Assembly (NCBI RefSeq): GCF_900637665.1
Contig: NZ_LR134386.1
Span: forward strand, 1,666,501-1,730,500
From: Chryseobacterium nakagawai
GTDB lineage: Bacteria; Bacteroidota; Bacteroidia; Flavobacteriales; Weeksellaceae
Direction of reading: 5' to 3'
DNA: 64,000 nucleotides
Shown piece by piece: positions 17,361-26,365 of this stretch. A model generated the notes under the pieces. It saw only the letters and a program-made list of their open reading frames with translations. It was not told where the DNA came from and made no database searches. The translations under genes and the position numbers were made by a program. Each line of letters starts with the position of its first letter. Within the stretch, counting starts at the first letter, position 1.

Positions 17361-19691
17361 TCAGATTGGTTTTAAGAAATGTATTTTTTTATCTTGTGTG
17401 TTTTGTCCTGATTTTTCTGCTGATACAATATGTTTTTCTATGGTCAGCCTTGCCATTAAGTAACTAATGGTAGATTCAGCTCCCTGATTCAGATTGATAT
17501 AGCTGTCTTCCACACCGTCATAGCATCCTCCGGTACAGGGATTGTATATTATTTGGTTTAAATGGTTATTTCCTAAAAACCAATCAAAAGCGGTAAACAT
17601 TTTGTATTTATAATCTTCAATTCTGAAATTATTGTAAAATTCGTTTAGTGCTATAATGGTATAGGATACATCAATGGGCTGCTCTCCACCCGTATGGGCT
17701 GGATTAATTTCCTGACCATTATGCATCCAGCCTTTATTAGAGATTACTTTAATTGCATCCTGAGAAAATATTTTTGACAGCAGAAAGTCAAAAGAATCCA
17801 AAGCAATTGATTGATATATTGGTTTACGGATTGTTAACCACGCAAAAAGTATTGCTTCCGGAAGCACACTATTGGCATACGTGAGATAGCTTTCATACCA
17901 TTGCCACTCGTTATCAGTTTCATGTTTATACATTTGAACTAAACGGTCGGCAAGTTGTTCTATAAGTCGAATATTTAACGGATTACCATTTTTAGTATTC
18001 GCAAAATACATTCCCTTAATTATAAATGCCATTGCCCTGGTTGAATGGATAGATTCGGCTTGCAAAATAGCTTTATTAAAAAGTTTCTTTGCCTTGACAA
18101 TTAGTTCTGAAGGGATGATATCCTGCATCGAAATCAAGTATCCCAATGCCCATATTGCTCTGCCAAAAGCATCTTCAAGATTACAGGTGCTGTTTTGTTC
18201 TGTAAATTGTTTTTGTATATCAACATAATTGAAAAAGTAGCCTTCGTCTTGGAAACTAAATAGTATGAAATAAAAGTAGATATTGATGTAATTTAAATCA
18301 TTTTTTCTTTTATAGATTCTGTAGAATTGGCACATCGCTATCAACGCTCTGGCATTATCATCCAGGGTATATCCCGAATCTTTGTCAGGGTGATTTATAA
18401 TTGAAAACTGAAGGATTCCAAAATCAGTGGTCATTTTTTTCAAATGATTAAGGTTGATCTTTGGGATTTTATACGAAATAGATGAACCGGAATTTAAAAG
18501 ACTTCTAAACAACTTAACATGGGCTATGGCAGAATTTTCCCATGCAGTCGGAATCATCTGATGTAAACCGTTTAATGTCATTTGATTTCTCATTGATTTG
18601 TCGTCCAGTAAATTAATTACCTGTTTGGCGAGTTGCGGTGCATCATTAAAATCTATAATGATGCCCGCTCCTTTTTCCAATATTTCCAGAGCATGTGGAA
18701 TAGGAGTAGAAACAATAGGGCAGCCACAGCTGATAGCATAAGAAAAAGTACCGCTTACTGCCTGGTTGGGATCTTTGGAGGTAAACAGGTAAATGTCTGT
18801 TAATTGCAAGTATTCCAATAATAAGTCAAGAGGTAAATAATCATTAACAAAATCTACATTCCCCGATAAATCTAATTTTTCGATTAGTAATTCTAAACTT
18901 TGTCTGTATTTTTCACCATCCTGTTGTATAACACACGGGTGGGTTTTTCCTATAATTAAAAATAATGTTTCAGGATGTTGCTTAATAATGGAAGGCAAGG
19001 CTTTTAGTGTTGTTTCAATACCCTTACCTGAACTCAGCAAACCAAAAGTTGAAAGTATTTTTCTGTGCTGGTAACCATATTTTTCTTTTAAAAATTTTTT
19101 ATCAATGTGCTGTACTAAGTGTGTGCCATGGGGAATCACCGTAATTTTTTCCTGTGCTATAAGATAATCATCCTCTAATATTTTTTTAGCAGACTGAGTC
19201 ATTACGACTAGCATATTTGTAATTTCAGCGATACTCTGAATATATTGTTGTGTTTCCCTGTCCGGTTTCGGTAAAACGGTGTGTAATACAACTACAGAGG
19301 TTTTCTCAACAGATTGTAGGAGTATTAATAATTCTTTTTCATTGCCTCTGAACAAACCGAACTCGTGCTGAAGAACGATTAATTCAATTCGATCTGAGGT
19401 ATTAATATCCCGGATTAATCTGTAATAGGAATGAGGGTTTTGTGTTTCTAAAATATAATTGACATTCTCATCATAATCATGCTTTCCGTATTCCAATGCA
19501 CATATTTTAATATCAAAGGATTCTGTGAATTTGTGGGTAATTGCCTGTATTAAATCCTGAGTATAGGTCGCGATGCCGCATTCTCTGGGTGGAAAGGTGC
19601 TGAGCATCAGTAATTGAGGTGTTTTTTCTGAAACACGTTTTAAAGCGAGCTGTTTAAGTAGTCTTTTTCTCCTATTTAGTTTATTATTCAT
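17361..19691 (-). CDS. Glycosyltransferase (GT4) fused to a C-terminal helical glycosidase-like domain
   Basis: 776 residues. Residues ~20-410 are a GT-B glycosyltransferase of family 4 type (TFPPRECGIATYTQDL, VIPHGTH, FGLLSSGKGIETTLKALP, AVSGTFSYAISCGCP). Residues ~420-755 form a second, helix-rich domain with YTLDDNARALIAMCQF, EDAFGRAIWALGYL and AHTGGEQPIDVSYTIIALNEF, resembling (alpha/alpha)-barrel glycan enzymes. It overlaps the GH130 gene upstream by eight bases, so the two are translated together. Probably builds and trims an intracellular mannose-containing glycan; the product is unknown. Confidence 0.88.
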   Translation of the reverse strand: MNNKLNRRKRLLKQLALKRVSEKTPQLLMLSTFPPRECGIATYTQDLIQAITHKFTESFDIKICALEYGKHDYDENVNYILETQNPHSYYRLIRDINTSDRIELIVLQHEFGLFRGNEKELLILLQSVEKTSVVVLHTVLPKPDRETQQYIQSIAEITNMLVVMTQSAKKILEDDYLIAQEKITVIPHGTHLVQHIDKKFLKEKYGYQHRKILSTFGLLSSGKGIETTLKALPSIIKQHPETLFLIIGKTHPCVIQQDGEKYRQSLELLIEKLDLSGNVDFVNDYLPLDLLLEYLQLTDIYLFTSKDPNQAVSGTFSYAISCGCPIVSTPIPHALEILEKGAGIIIDFNDAPQLAKQVINLLDDKSMRNQMTLNGLHQMIPTAWENSAIAHVKLFRSLLNSGSSISYKIPKINLNHLKKMTTDFGILQFSIINHPDKDSGYTLDDNARALIAMCQFYRIYKRKNDLNYINIYFYFILFSFQDEGYFFNYVDIQKQFTEQNSTCNLEDAFGRAIWALGYLISMQDIIPSELIVKAKKLFNKAILQAESIHSTRAMAFIIKGMYFANTKNGNPLNIRLIEQLADRLVQMYKHETDNEWQWYESYLTYANSVLPEAILFAWLTIRKPIYQSIALDSFDFLLSKIFSQDAIKVISNKGWMHNGQEINPAHTGGEQPIDVSYTIIALNEFYNNFRIEDYKYKMFTAFDWFLGNNHLNQIIYNPCTGGCYDGVEDSYINLNQGAESTISYLMARLTIEKHIVSAEKSGQNTQDKKIHFLKPI

Positions 19692-20727
19692 GGGGTATGT
19701 TTTTATAAGTTGTTAATTCTTTCAGTAATTCCGAAAGGCAAACCGAAGCACACGCAATATGCTCATCTGCCGCTCCGTAATAGATGTATAATGTATCCTC
19801 TCGAACCAGCGTTCCACTGGGAAAACAAACATTATTAACTTTACCATGCAGCTCGTAATTGTATTCCGGTTTAAACAATGGATAGGGTAAACGGGCTATT
19901 TCGCGGGTAGGATTTTCTAAATCTAATAATGTCGCACAAGCACAGTAAACATAACCATCCACTGTATCGTGAACACCATGGTAGATTAGAAGCCAGCCTT
20001 TTTCTGTTTCAATGGGAGGACATCCACCTCCTACATAGCTTACTTCGTGGTCGTATTTTGATGAAATGAGGATGTGATCGCTGAACATCAAAAGAAAGTT
20101 ATCCCAAAAGTTGTGAGTCAGTTCACTCAAGTGGTCTACACATACAATTTGAATATCAGGTTTTATCCGGTGCAAAAAATAAAGCTTGCCATTAATTCGC
20201 CTTGGAAAGAGTATTACATTTTTGTCCCAAACCAATACTTTTTTTTTCAGTTTTTTTGAAACGATATATTTTCCATTAAAACGGAAATATTTTTCATTCA
20301 ATTCTCCTTTAGATTCAGCTAAGAATTTAAATTCTTCATAAGAATATTGAGGAACAATGAGTCCCCTTTTTTCCCATGTTACCAGGTCTTTTGATGTAGC
20401 CAATGCTCCTAATGCATTTATCCCATCATATGCTGTGTAGGTGAGGTAATATAAATCATCAATTTTTACAATGCGTGGATCTTCCATCCCTTTTTTTTCA
20501 TAATTGTATTGAGGATATAAAAGTGGAATTTCCATTCGGCTTTCAACGGTTACTGGGGGCTTCAGCCTACAGTAGCCAATGCTTGAATAATGATCTTTAC
20601 TCACCGCTCTGTAAAACAGGTGGCAAAAGCCATTTTCACAAAAAACGGCCGGGTTCAAAACTCCCGAACTTTCAAATCCATGGTTAGTCTTTTCCAGGAG
20701 AATGCCCTCTTTTTTTACAACGATCAT
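19684..20727 (-). CDS. Glycoside hydrolase family 130 protein (paralogue 2)
   Basis: 347 residues, GH130 fold with GVLNPAV, GMEDPRIVKIDDLYYLTYTAYDG (general-acid Asp), YVGGGCPPIETEKGWLLIYHGV and NNVCFPSGTL. Closely similar to 1375-2403. The stop overlaps the glycosyltransferase start, and the lipoprotein stop is 12 bp upstream, so the unit is lipoprotein-GH130-GT under the FNR-like promoter at 21407-21471. Cytoplasmic; acts on a beta-mannoside by phosphorolysis or hydrolysis, which cannot be distinguished here. Confidence 0.9.
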   Translation of the reverse strand: MIVVKKEGILLEKTNHGFESSGVLNPAVFCENGFCHLFYRAVSKDHYSSIGYCRLKPPVTVESRMEIPLLYPQYNYEKKGMEDPRIVKIDDLYYLTYTAYDGINALGALATSKDLVTWEKRGLIVPQYSYEEFKFLAESKGELNEKYFRFNGKYIVSKKLKKKVLVWDKNVILFPRRINGKLYFLHRIKPDIQIVCVDHLSELTHNFWDNFLLMFSDHILISSKYDHEVSYVGGGCPPIETEKGWLLIYHGVHDTVDGYVYCACATLLDLENPTREIARLPYPLFKPEYNYELHGKVNNVCFPSGTLVREDTLYIYYGAADEHIACASVCLSELLKELTTYKNIPHE

Positions 20728-20739
20728 GATTGGTATTGT

Positions 20740-21381
20740 TTATTGATGATAATTATTTTCTATGAATCCTTCCTGCTGCATTTTATTACGAAGAGCACGG
20801 GCGATTTCATTGGTCAGTCTTTTTACTCCATTAGGATCATATGTTTCTGTAATTCCTGACCATATTATTTTATCATCCTTAATAGAGTATATTATGGTTT
20901 CAACAATAAATTTTTTAGTGACGGTATAGTAGCCTGGCAGATTGTAATACATCCAGTTTCTGTAGTAATAGGTGATGAAATCATTATAATACATGGGATA
21001 CATATAGTATTGCTGAGGAGTATATACTTTTTCTTTATCCACATCAATCAGCCTCATCGTAATAGCCGCATCAAAACCATCTTTTTTTATTCTGCTACGC
21101 AAAGCCTGTTCATCTTTTCTGTTAAAATTCTCATCCAGATAACTGTAAGAAGTAATGCCTTTCCCATTCAGATATTTTACCATTTCATCTTCGGCACTCC
21201 TGCGATTGGTTTCGTTTCTCAATAGTGCCATTACCAGTACTTTTTTCCAATCATTGGCGTGTATATGTATATCCGGATCCCGCCAACTACTTGCTATATA
21301 AGTGGAACTGCAGGAATGGAAAAGTACTGTGCATATACATAATGTAAAAATGATAAACTTATGATATTGTATTTTTTTCAT
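20740..21381 (-). CDS. Lipoprotein of unknown function (213 aa)
   Basis: A lipoprotein signal (LCICTVLFHSCSSTYIASSW, lipobox Cys at residue 24) is followed by a compact domain with a Tyr-rich central stretch (YYMYPMYYNDFITYYYRNWMYYN). The domain loosely resembles outer-membrane-associated DUF4136-like lipoproteins (start SSTYIASSWRDP, end IARALRNKMQQEGFI), but I cannot assign a family firmly. It is the first gene of the lipoprotein-GH130-GT operon, whose enzymes appear cytoplasmic, so the functional link is unclear. Confidence 0.7.
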   Translation of the reverse strand: MKKIQYHKFIIFTLCICTVLFHSCSSTYIASSWRDPDIHIHANDWKKVLVMALLRNETNRRSAEDEMVKYLNGKGITSYSYLDENFNRKDEQALRSRIKKDGFDAAITMRLIDVDKEKVYTPQQYYMYPMYYNDFITYYYRNWMYYNLPGYYTVTKKFIVETIIYSIKDDKIIWSGITETYDPNGVKRLTNEIARALRNKMQQEGFIENNYHQ

Positions 21382-21406
21382 GGTAATGCTTTATGTTAAT
21401 TCATCC

Positions 21407-21471
21407 CAAAGGTCAGTAACTTGCATGAGAAATAATATGACACGCATCACTGCGAAAAATGATGTTGGTCA
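21407..21471 (-). promoter_or_regulatory. Tandem FNR-like boxes and -7 element for the lipoprotein-GH130-GT operon
   Basis: Boxes TGATGTTGGTCA (21460-21471) and TGACACGCATCA (21438-21449) are separated by CTGCGAAAAA. On the minus strand GACCTTTG follows at 21414-21407. Spacing is identical to the BON, ppa, Hsp20 and L,D-transpeptidase promoters. The same intergenic region holds a second, independent site facing the other way. Confidence 0.78.
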
Positions 21472-21553
21472 GTTCGATAATTCAACTTCTTACAAGGATA
21501 AAACTCTAAACCAATTAGTATTTTGGGAGTTTTAATAAAACGAAGATTAAAGC

Positions 21554-21618
21554 GTAGTTGTATCATTATTTTTAGTGATGGCAGTCATTATTTCACAGTA
21601 CGATAATTAGGAAATTTG
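21554..21618 (+). promoter_or_regulatory. FNR-like box pair and -7 element for the L,D-transpeptidase-Usp operon
   Basis: The proximal box TGATGGCAGTCA lies at 21576-21587 and GAAATTTG at 21611-21618, in the same phase as the other stress promoters. The distal position (21554-21565, GTAGTTGTATCA) retains one half-site. Transcription should start a few bases past 21618, so the TTG at 21616 cannot be the start codon and the ATG at 21637 is favoured. Confidence 0.7.
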
Positions 21619-21636
21619 TGGTATAAACTTCAGATT

Positions 21637-23007
21637 ATGAAAACCCTTTTAACATTCACCATTATTTTTTGCTTTGCAATATTTACGCAAGCTCAGGATG
21701 TGAAAACAGCGCAGGAGATTTCTTCTTTACTAAAAGACAATGGTACGCTCTCAAAACTGCATTATCCTCAATCGGTTATTAGGTTTTATGCCGGAATTAA
21801 TTCTAAATATGCGTGGATAACGGCACAAAGATCAGATCAGTCAGAAACTGCAATGTTACTGTTGGAATACTCCAGCCGATTTGGACTGTCTTTATCTGAT
21901 TATCATTGGGATGCTATTTCTCTTCAGAAATTGAGAAAATTGCGAGATACTCCCGTTGAAGAGAATCAAAGTGAGAAAGCTGAGTTCGATATTCTTATGA
22001 CGGATGCTCTTATCACTTTCATCAATCATCTGCATTTAGGAAAATACAACCCTTTGTACAAATCATCATATATTGATTCCAATGATATTAATGGATTTAG
22101 ATCCGACGATATATTACAGAATGGAAGACAGCAGACAGATTTTCTTAAGACAATCCTTGACGTTCAGCCTAAAATAAAAGAATACACTGACTTTCAGAAC
22201 TATTTAAATGTTCTCTATGCGGAAAATGACTGTATAGCTCCACAAAGAGAATATGAAAAAATCATTGTCAATATGGAGCGCTTAAGATGGATTGATACGA
22301 ATGATACTTCTTATATTCTGGTAAATATTCCTTCCTATACATTGAAACTTTATAAAGGGGGCAATGTGTTTGATTTTAAAGTTATTGTAGGGAAACCCTC
22401 CACCAAAACGCCAGTTTTGAGAAGTAGTATTACTTATTTTACAACGGCACCCGACTGGAAGGTTCCTCAAAGTATTTTTGTAAAAGAAATGCTGCCTAAA
22501 ATCTTAAAAAGCCCTCAATATTTAGAGGACCATCATTATTCAGTTTATGATAAAAATGGAAATCAAGTTGAAATAAGTTCATCAAAACTAAAAGAGATCC
22601 GTCATAACCCTTACCGATATAGTGTAAGGCAGTCATCCGGTTGTGATAATGCATTGGGAGCGGTAGTTTTTAGATTTGAAAACTCTTATGGAATTTATCT
22701 TCATGATACTTCTCAGAAACAATTGTTCAATGACGATGAAAGAGCTTTGAGCCACGGGTGCATTCGTGTTGAGAACGCAAAAGAACTTGCATCTCTTATG
22801 TTAAAAAATGATGGTTCTGCAAACAAGATTCCTATTCTGGAAAATGCAATGGCAGAGTATAAAAGAAGAGATTTCGTTCTGAAGCAACCTATTCCTATCA
22901 TTATAGCCTATCTGACCTGTCTTATAGTAGATGGAAAGCCTGTATTATACAAAGATATTTACCATTTAGATAATTCATTAGAAAATAAATTTAACCAAAA
23001 TAAATAA
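21637..23007 (+). CDS. L,D-transpeptidase (YkuD/YcbB type)
   Basis: 456 residues from the ATG at 21637, beginning with a clear signal peptide (MKTLLTFTIIFCFAIFTQAQ). The C-terminal YkuD domain has the catalytic motif YLHDT...LSHGCIRV with His, Ser, Cys and Arg. The N-terminal ~200 residues match the scaffold domain of YcbB-like enzymes. It makes 3-3 peptidoglycan cross-links or anchors lipoproteins in the periplasm. A Usp gene follows after 7 bp in the same operon. The promoter with FNR-like boxes suggests envelope remodelling as part of the stress response. Confidence 0.9.
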   Translation: MKTLLTFTIIFCFAIFTQAQDVKTAQEISSLLKDNGTLSKLHYPQSVIRFYAGINSKYAWITAQRSDQSETAMLLLEYSSRFGLSLSDYHWDAISLQKLRKLRDTPVEENQSEKAEFDILMTDALITFINHLHLGKYNPLYKSSYIDSNDINGFRSDDILQNGRQQTDFLKTILDVQPKIKEYTDFQNYLNVLYAENDCIAPQREYEKIIVNMERLRWIDTNDTSYILVNIPSYTLKLYKGGNVFDFKVIVGKPSTKTPVLRSSITYFTTAPDWKVPQSIFVKEMLPKILKSPQYLEDHHYSVYDKNGNQVEISSSKLKEIRHNPYRYSVRQSSGCDNALGAVVFRFENSYGIYLHDTSQKQLFNDDERALSHGCIRVENAKELASLMLKNDGSANKIPILENAMAEYKRRDFVLKQPIPIIIAYLTCLIVDGKPVLYKDIYHLDNSLENKFNQNK

Positions 23008-23014
23008 TCAGATT

Positions 23015-23890
23015 ATGAGAACGATTATAGTCGGCACAGACTACTCAAAGCCAGCGAAAAATGCGGCCTTTTATGCTCTGCATTTGGCCAATGCCCTGAA
23101 GGCCAACATCGATTTATGCCATGCCTTTGGGTTACCGATTGAAAGTCCAATGCTTGGGCAGACCGCGTGGTCTGTATATGAATATCCAGATTTATATGAA
23201 GAAAATACAAAAGAGCTTAAAAAGTTGGCAAAGGTACTGGAAGACAGAGAAAAAGTTGTATGGGGAGATGAAGCTTTTCCATTTCATCCTTCAATACATT
23301 ATGAAAGTGAGGGAGGCGATACGGTTCATGTTATCAACAATATGGCAGCCAATAAAAAGCCGCTTCTTATCGTAATGGGCATGCAGGGAGCAGGAATGCT
23401 TACCCGCTTTATTTTCGGAAGCAACAGTATACAGATGATTGAAAACACAAAATATCCGCTTCTTTTAGTTCCTTCAGACCATAAATATAATGTGCTTAAG
23501 AAGATCGCTTTCGCTACAGATCTGAATAAAAAAGACATAAAAACTGCTCAATTATTAATTGAATTTGCCAAATATTTTGATGCTGAGCTTTTGATTACCC
23601 ATATTATTCAGAGTAATAATGATGTGATCCAGGATGCCACTTATAAACATAAAAAAGAGACGTTTCTAAAGAACCTGAATGGTAAAATTTGCTATAACTG
23701 TATATACAGTGAAAATATAGATTACGGTTTGGAAATATTAAAAAACAAAGACATCGATATGCTGGTGATGGGCCATCATGACAAAAGCTTTTTCAAAAGA
23801 CTATTTTTGGGAAGTCATGCCGCCAGACAGGCTGTAGAATTAAAAATTCCACTATTAACGATTCCTGAAAATGGTCATGTTCATTTTTGA
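23015..23890 (+). CDS. Universal stress protein, two UspA domains
   Basis: 291 residues made of two UspA domains (~1-155 and ~165-290). The first ends with GMQGAGMLTRFIFGSNS...YPLLLVP and the second with GHHDKSFFKRLFLGSHA..IPLLTIP, close to the G-2x-G-9x-G(S/T) nucleotide-binding pattern. Cytoplasmic, probably ATP-binding, commonly induced under growth arrest or low oxygen. It lies 7 bp downstream of the L,D-transpeptidase gene and shares its promoter. Confidence 0.9.
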   Translation: MRTIIVGTDYSKPAKNAAFYALHLANALKANIDLCHAFGLPIESPMLGQTAWSVYEYPDLYEENTKELKKLAKVLEDREKVVWGDEAFPFHPSIHYESEGGDTVHVINNMAANKKPLLIVMGMQGAGMLTRFIFGSNSIQMIENTKYPLLLVPSDHKYNVLKKIAFATDLNKKDIKTAQLLIEFAKYFDAELLITHIIQSNNDVIQDATYKHKKETFLKNLNGKICYNCIYSENIDYGLEILKNKDIDMLVMGHHDKSFFKRLFLGSHAARQAVELKIPLLTIPENGHVHF

Positions 23891-24021
23891 ATATTTAAAA
23901 TTAATTATTACATATAATTGTTTATAGTAGAAATAATATTGAAACGAAAACATTTTTATAGATCGTATATGTTCATTATGCTAAAATGTATAACTTTATA
24001 TGGCTGCATAATACGATAACT

Positions 24022-25209
24022 ATGGAAAGTGCCAAACTGTTGCAAGCCATTATTGAAACGGCTATTGACGGTATTATAACCATTGATGACAGGGGGAGGA
24101 TAGAAAGCCTGAATCCCTCTGCACTAAAAATATTTGGCTACAAAGAAGAAGAATTAATCGGGAAAAATATTTCAGTGTTAATGCCGGAACCGGACAGGAG
24201 CCGGCATGATGGTTATTTACTCAATTATCAGACTACCGGCGAAAAAAAAATCATTGGAAAAGGAAGAGAAGTAAAAGGTTTAAGAAAAAATGGTACACAA
24301 TTTCCTTTCAGGCTTGCAGTAAGTGAGGTTCAGTTTCAGGAAAGAATTATTTATACCGGATTTATCCATGATCTATCCAAAGAAAAGGAAGCGGAAGAGT
24401 TTCTTAAAAATTATACAATAGAGCTTGAAGAATTAGTCGAAGATCGTACAAAATCGCTAAAAAAAATGCTTTATGAACTCGAAGAGGCAAAGGAGGAAGC
24501 GAATATATCGCTGGAAAAAGAAAAAGAACTCAACCGTATGAAAAGCCGTTTCGTATCAATGGCATCTCATGAGTTTCGTACTCCTTTAAGTTCTATGCAA
24601 CTTTCTGTTATTTTGATAGAAAAATACCTTCAGGTTTCGGACAGTCTCCAGATCATAAAGCACCTTCATAAAATAAAGACCGCTATTGCTAGTTTGAACG
24701 GCATTCTCAATGATTTTCTTTCATTGGAAAAGCTGGAAGCAGGGATTGTACATCCTAATCACTGCCTATTTGATGTCATCAGGTTTTCAGAAGAACTAAC
24801 GGAAGAAATGCAGCTTATCACCAAAGAAGATCAAATTATAATTTACCAGCATACGGGATCAGAAAGTGAAATCAATTTAGATCAAAATTTATTGAAGAAT
24901 TGTCTGATGAACCTGATGAGTAATGCGATAAAATATTCCGGAGAACATACCCTGATTGAGTTTTCCACAGAAATAAAAGAAAATCAATATGTATTTTCGG
25001 TAAAGGACAATGGAATAGGAATACCTGAAGAAGATCATTCGGCTCTTTTTCAGCCATTTTTCCGCGCTCATAATACAGGAAATATTCCCGGAACCGGCTT
25101 AGGTCTTAATATTGTAGACCGCTATGTCAGACTTATGGATGGAAAGATACATTTCAAAAGCACATTCGGTAAAGGAACTGAGTTTACTTTATCATTTCCT
25201 AAAAATTGA
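24022..25209 (+). CDS. PAS-domain sensor histidine kinase
   Basis: 395 residues from the ATG at 24022 (an ATG at 23986 would add 12 residues; the later start fits the usual FixL-like PAS beginning better). An N-terminal PAS domain (IIETAIDGIITIDDRGRIESLNPSALKIFGY, FixL-like) leads into a coiled coil, then HisKA (MASHEFRTPLSSMQ, phospho-acceptor His) and a HATPase with N box NLMSNAIKYS and GTGLGLNIV. No membrane segments, so a cytoplasmic sensor. It may bind haem like FixL, but the haem His is not certain. The REC-CRP regulator follows 24 bp later and is its likely partner. Confidence 0.88.
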   Translation: MESAKLLQAIIETAIDGIITIDDRGRIESLNPSALKIFGYKEEELIGKNISVLMPEPDRSRHDGYLLNYQTTGEKKIIGKGREVKGLRKNGTQFPFRLAVSEVQFQERIIYTGFIHDLSKEKEAEEFLKNYTIELEELVEDRTKSLKKMLYELEEAKEEANISLEKEKELNRMKSRFVSMASHEFRTPLSSMQLSVILIEKYLQVSDSLQIIKHLHKIKTAIASLNGILNDFLSLEKLEAGIVHPNHCLFDVIRFSEELTEEMQLITKEDQIIIYQHTGSESEINLDQNLLKNCLMNLMSNAIKYSGEHTLIEFSTEIKENQYVFSVKDNGIGIPEEDHSALFQPFFRAHNTGNIPGTGLGLNIVDRYVRLMDGKIHFKSTFGKGTEFTLSFPKN

Positions 25210-25233
25210 TAATAATATTCCAATTGAGTTGAG

Positions 25234-26286
25234 ATGGAAAAAATACAGATACTGATTATAGAGGATAATGAGGACATTCGTGAAAGTACTTCTGAGATCC
25301 TTGAACTTGCCAATTATCAAGTATATCAAGCTTCAAATGGTAAACAGGGGATAGATCTGGCCATAAAACATATTCCGGATGTCATACTGTGTGATATCAT
25401 GATGCCGGAGCTTGATGGCTATGGTGTACTGCACCTTCTAAATAAAAGAGAAGATACTGCACTTATTCCTTTTATTTTTATAACGGCAAAAGCAGACAGG
25501 ATTGAAATAAGGAAAGGGATAGAAATGGGAGCAGATGATTACCTTACAAAACCTTATGATGATATAGAACTTCTGAATGCTATAGAAAGCCGTCTGAAAA
25601 AAAGGGAACGACAGAGAAATATTTACAGTTCCAATCTTACTCAAATAACCAATTTATTTCAGGCATCACATGGACTTGATGAGTTGCAAAAAGCGTTTAA
25701 TGAAAAGAAAATTAAGTCTTTTAAAAAAAAGCAGGTTATTTATTATGAAGGAGATGTTGCAAGTAGTGTATATTTAATGATATCCGGTTCTGTAAAAACA
25801 ACAAAAATGACAGAAGATGGAAAGGAATTTATGACAGGAGTATATGGAGCCGAAGATTATTTTGGCATTACCTCATTATTCGCTGGAAAGGAATACAAAG
25901 AAACTGCAGAAGTTCTTGAAGAAGCCACTCTATGTTCAGTTCCCAGAGAGGTTATCGACCAATTGTTTTACAAATATCCTGATGTAGCAGAAAAATTTAT
26001 TAAGATTCTTGCCGGAAATGTTATCAGTCATGAGGAGCAGCTATTGCAGCTTGCCTATTTTTCAGTAAGAAAAAGAATGGCAGAAGTCTTACTTAAACTT
26101 CATACAAAACATCCTCAAACTGAAAATTTTGAAATTTCAAGAGAAAACCTTGCTTCTATGGCTGGAATGGCTATTGAAACAGTAAGCAGAATTCTCAGTG
26201 ATTTTAAAGAAGAATATTTAATAGATAGAAATGCAGGCAAGATTACAATACTGGACGTTTCACGTCTTCAAAAATTAAAAAACTAA
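25234..26286 (+). CDS. Response regulator: REC + cNMP-binding + CRP/FNR HTH fusion
   Basis: 350 residues. The receiver domain (1-125) has the acidic pair, the phospho-acceptor Asp54 (ILCDIMMPELDG) and the conserved Lys (DDYLTKPYD). Residues ~150-260 form a CRP-type beta-roll (GDVASSVYLMISGSVKTTKM). The C-terminal HTH reads SMAGMAIETVSRILSDFK, carrying the E-x-x-S-R pattern used by FNR to read TTGAT half-sites. It probably gathers kinase input and binds the TGAY-N4-RTCA boxes in this island. No FeS-type Cys cluster is visible, so oxygen sensing, if any, would come from the PAS kinase. Confidence 0.9.
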   Translation: MEKIQILIIEDNEDIRESTSEILELANYQVYQASNGKQGIDLAIKHIPDVILCDIMMPELDGYGVLHLLNKREDTALIPFIFITAKADRIEIRKGIEMGADDYLTKPYDDIELLNAIESRLKKRERQRNIYSSNLTQITNLFQASHGLDELQKAFNEKKIKSFKKKQVIYYEGDVASSVYLMISGSVKTTKMTEDGKEFMTGVYGAEDYFGITSLFAGKEYKETAEVLEEATLCSVPREVIDQLFYKYPDVAEKFIKILAGNVISHEEQLLQLAYFSVRKRMAEVLLKLHTKHPQTENFEISRENLASMAGMAIETVSRILSDFKEEYLIDRNAGKITILDVSRLQKLKN

Positions 26287-26365
26287 TATCTGTCACTTTT
26301 TATAATGATTTTATACATTGAATAGTTCTAATGGGTTCAATACATTTGATCATTCAAAAGACATT

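Noticed and set aside
26318..26365. Upstream TTG start for the lactate-dehydrogenase-like domain
   Set aside because: The family homology begins at the ATG (26366); the preceding residues (NSSNGFNTFDH) have no counterpart.
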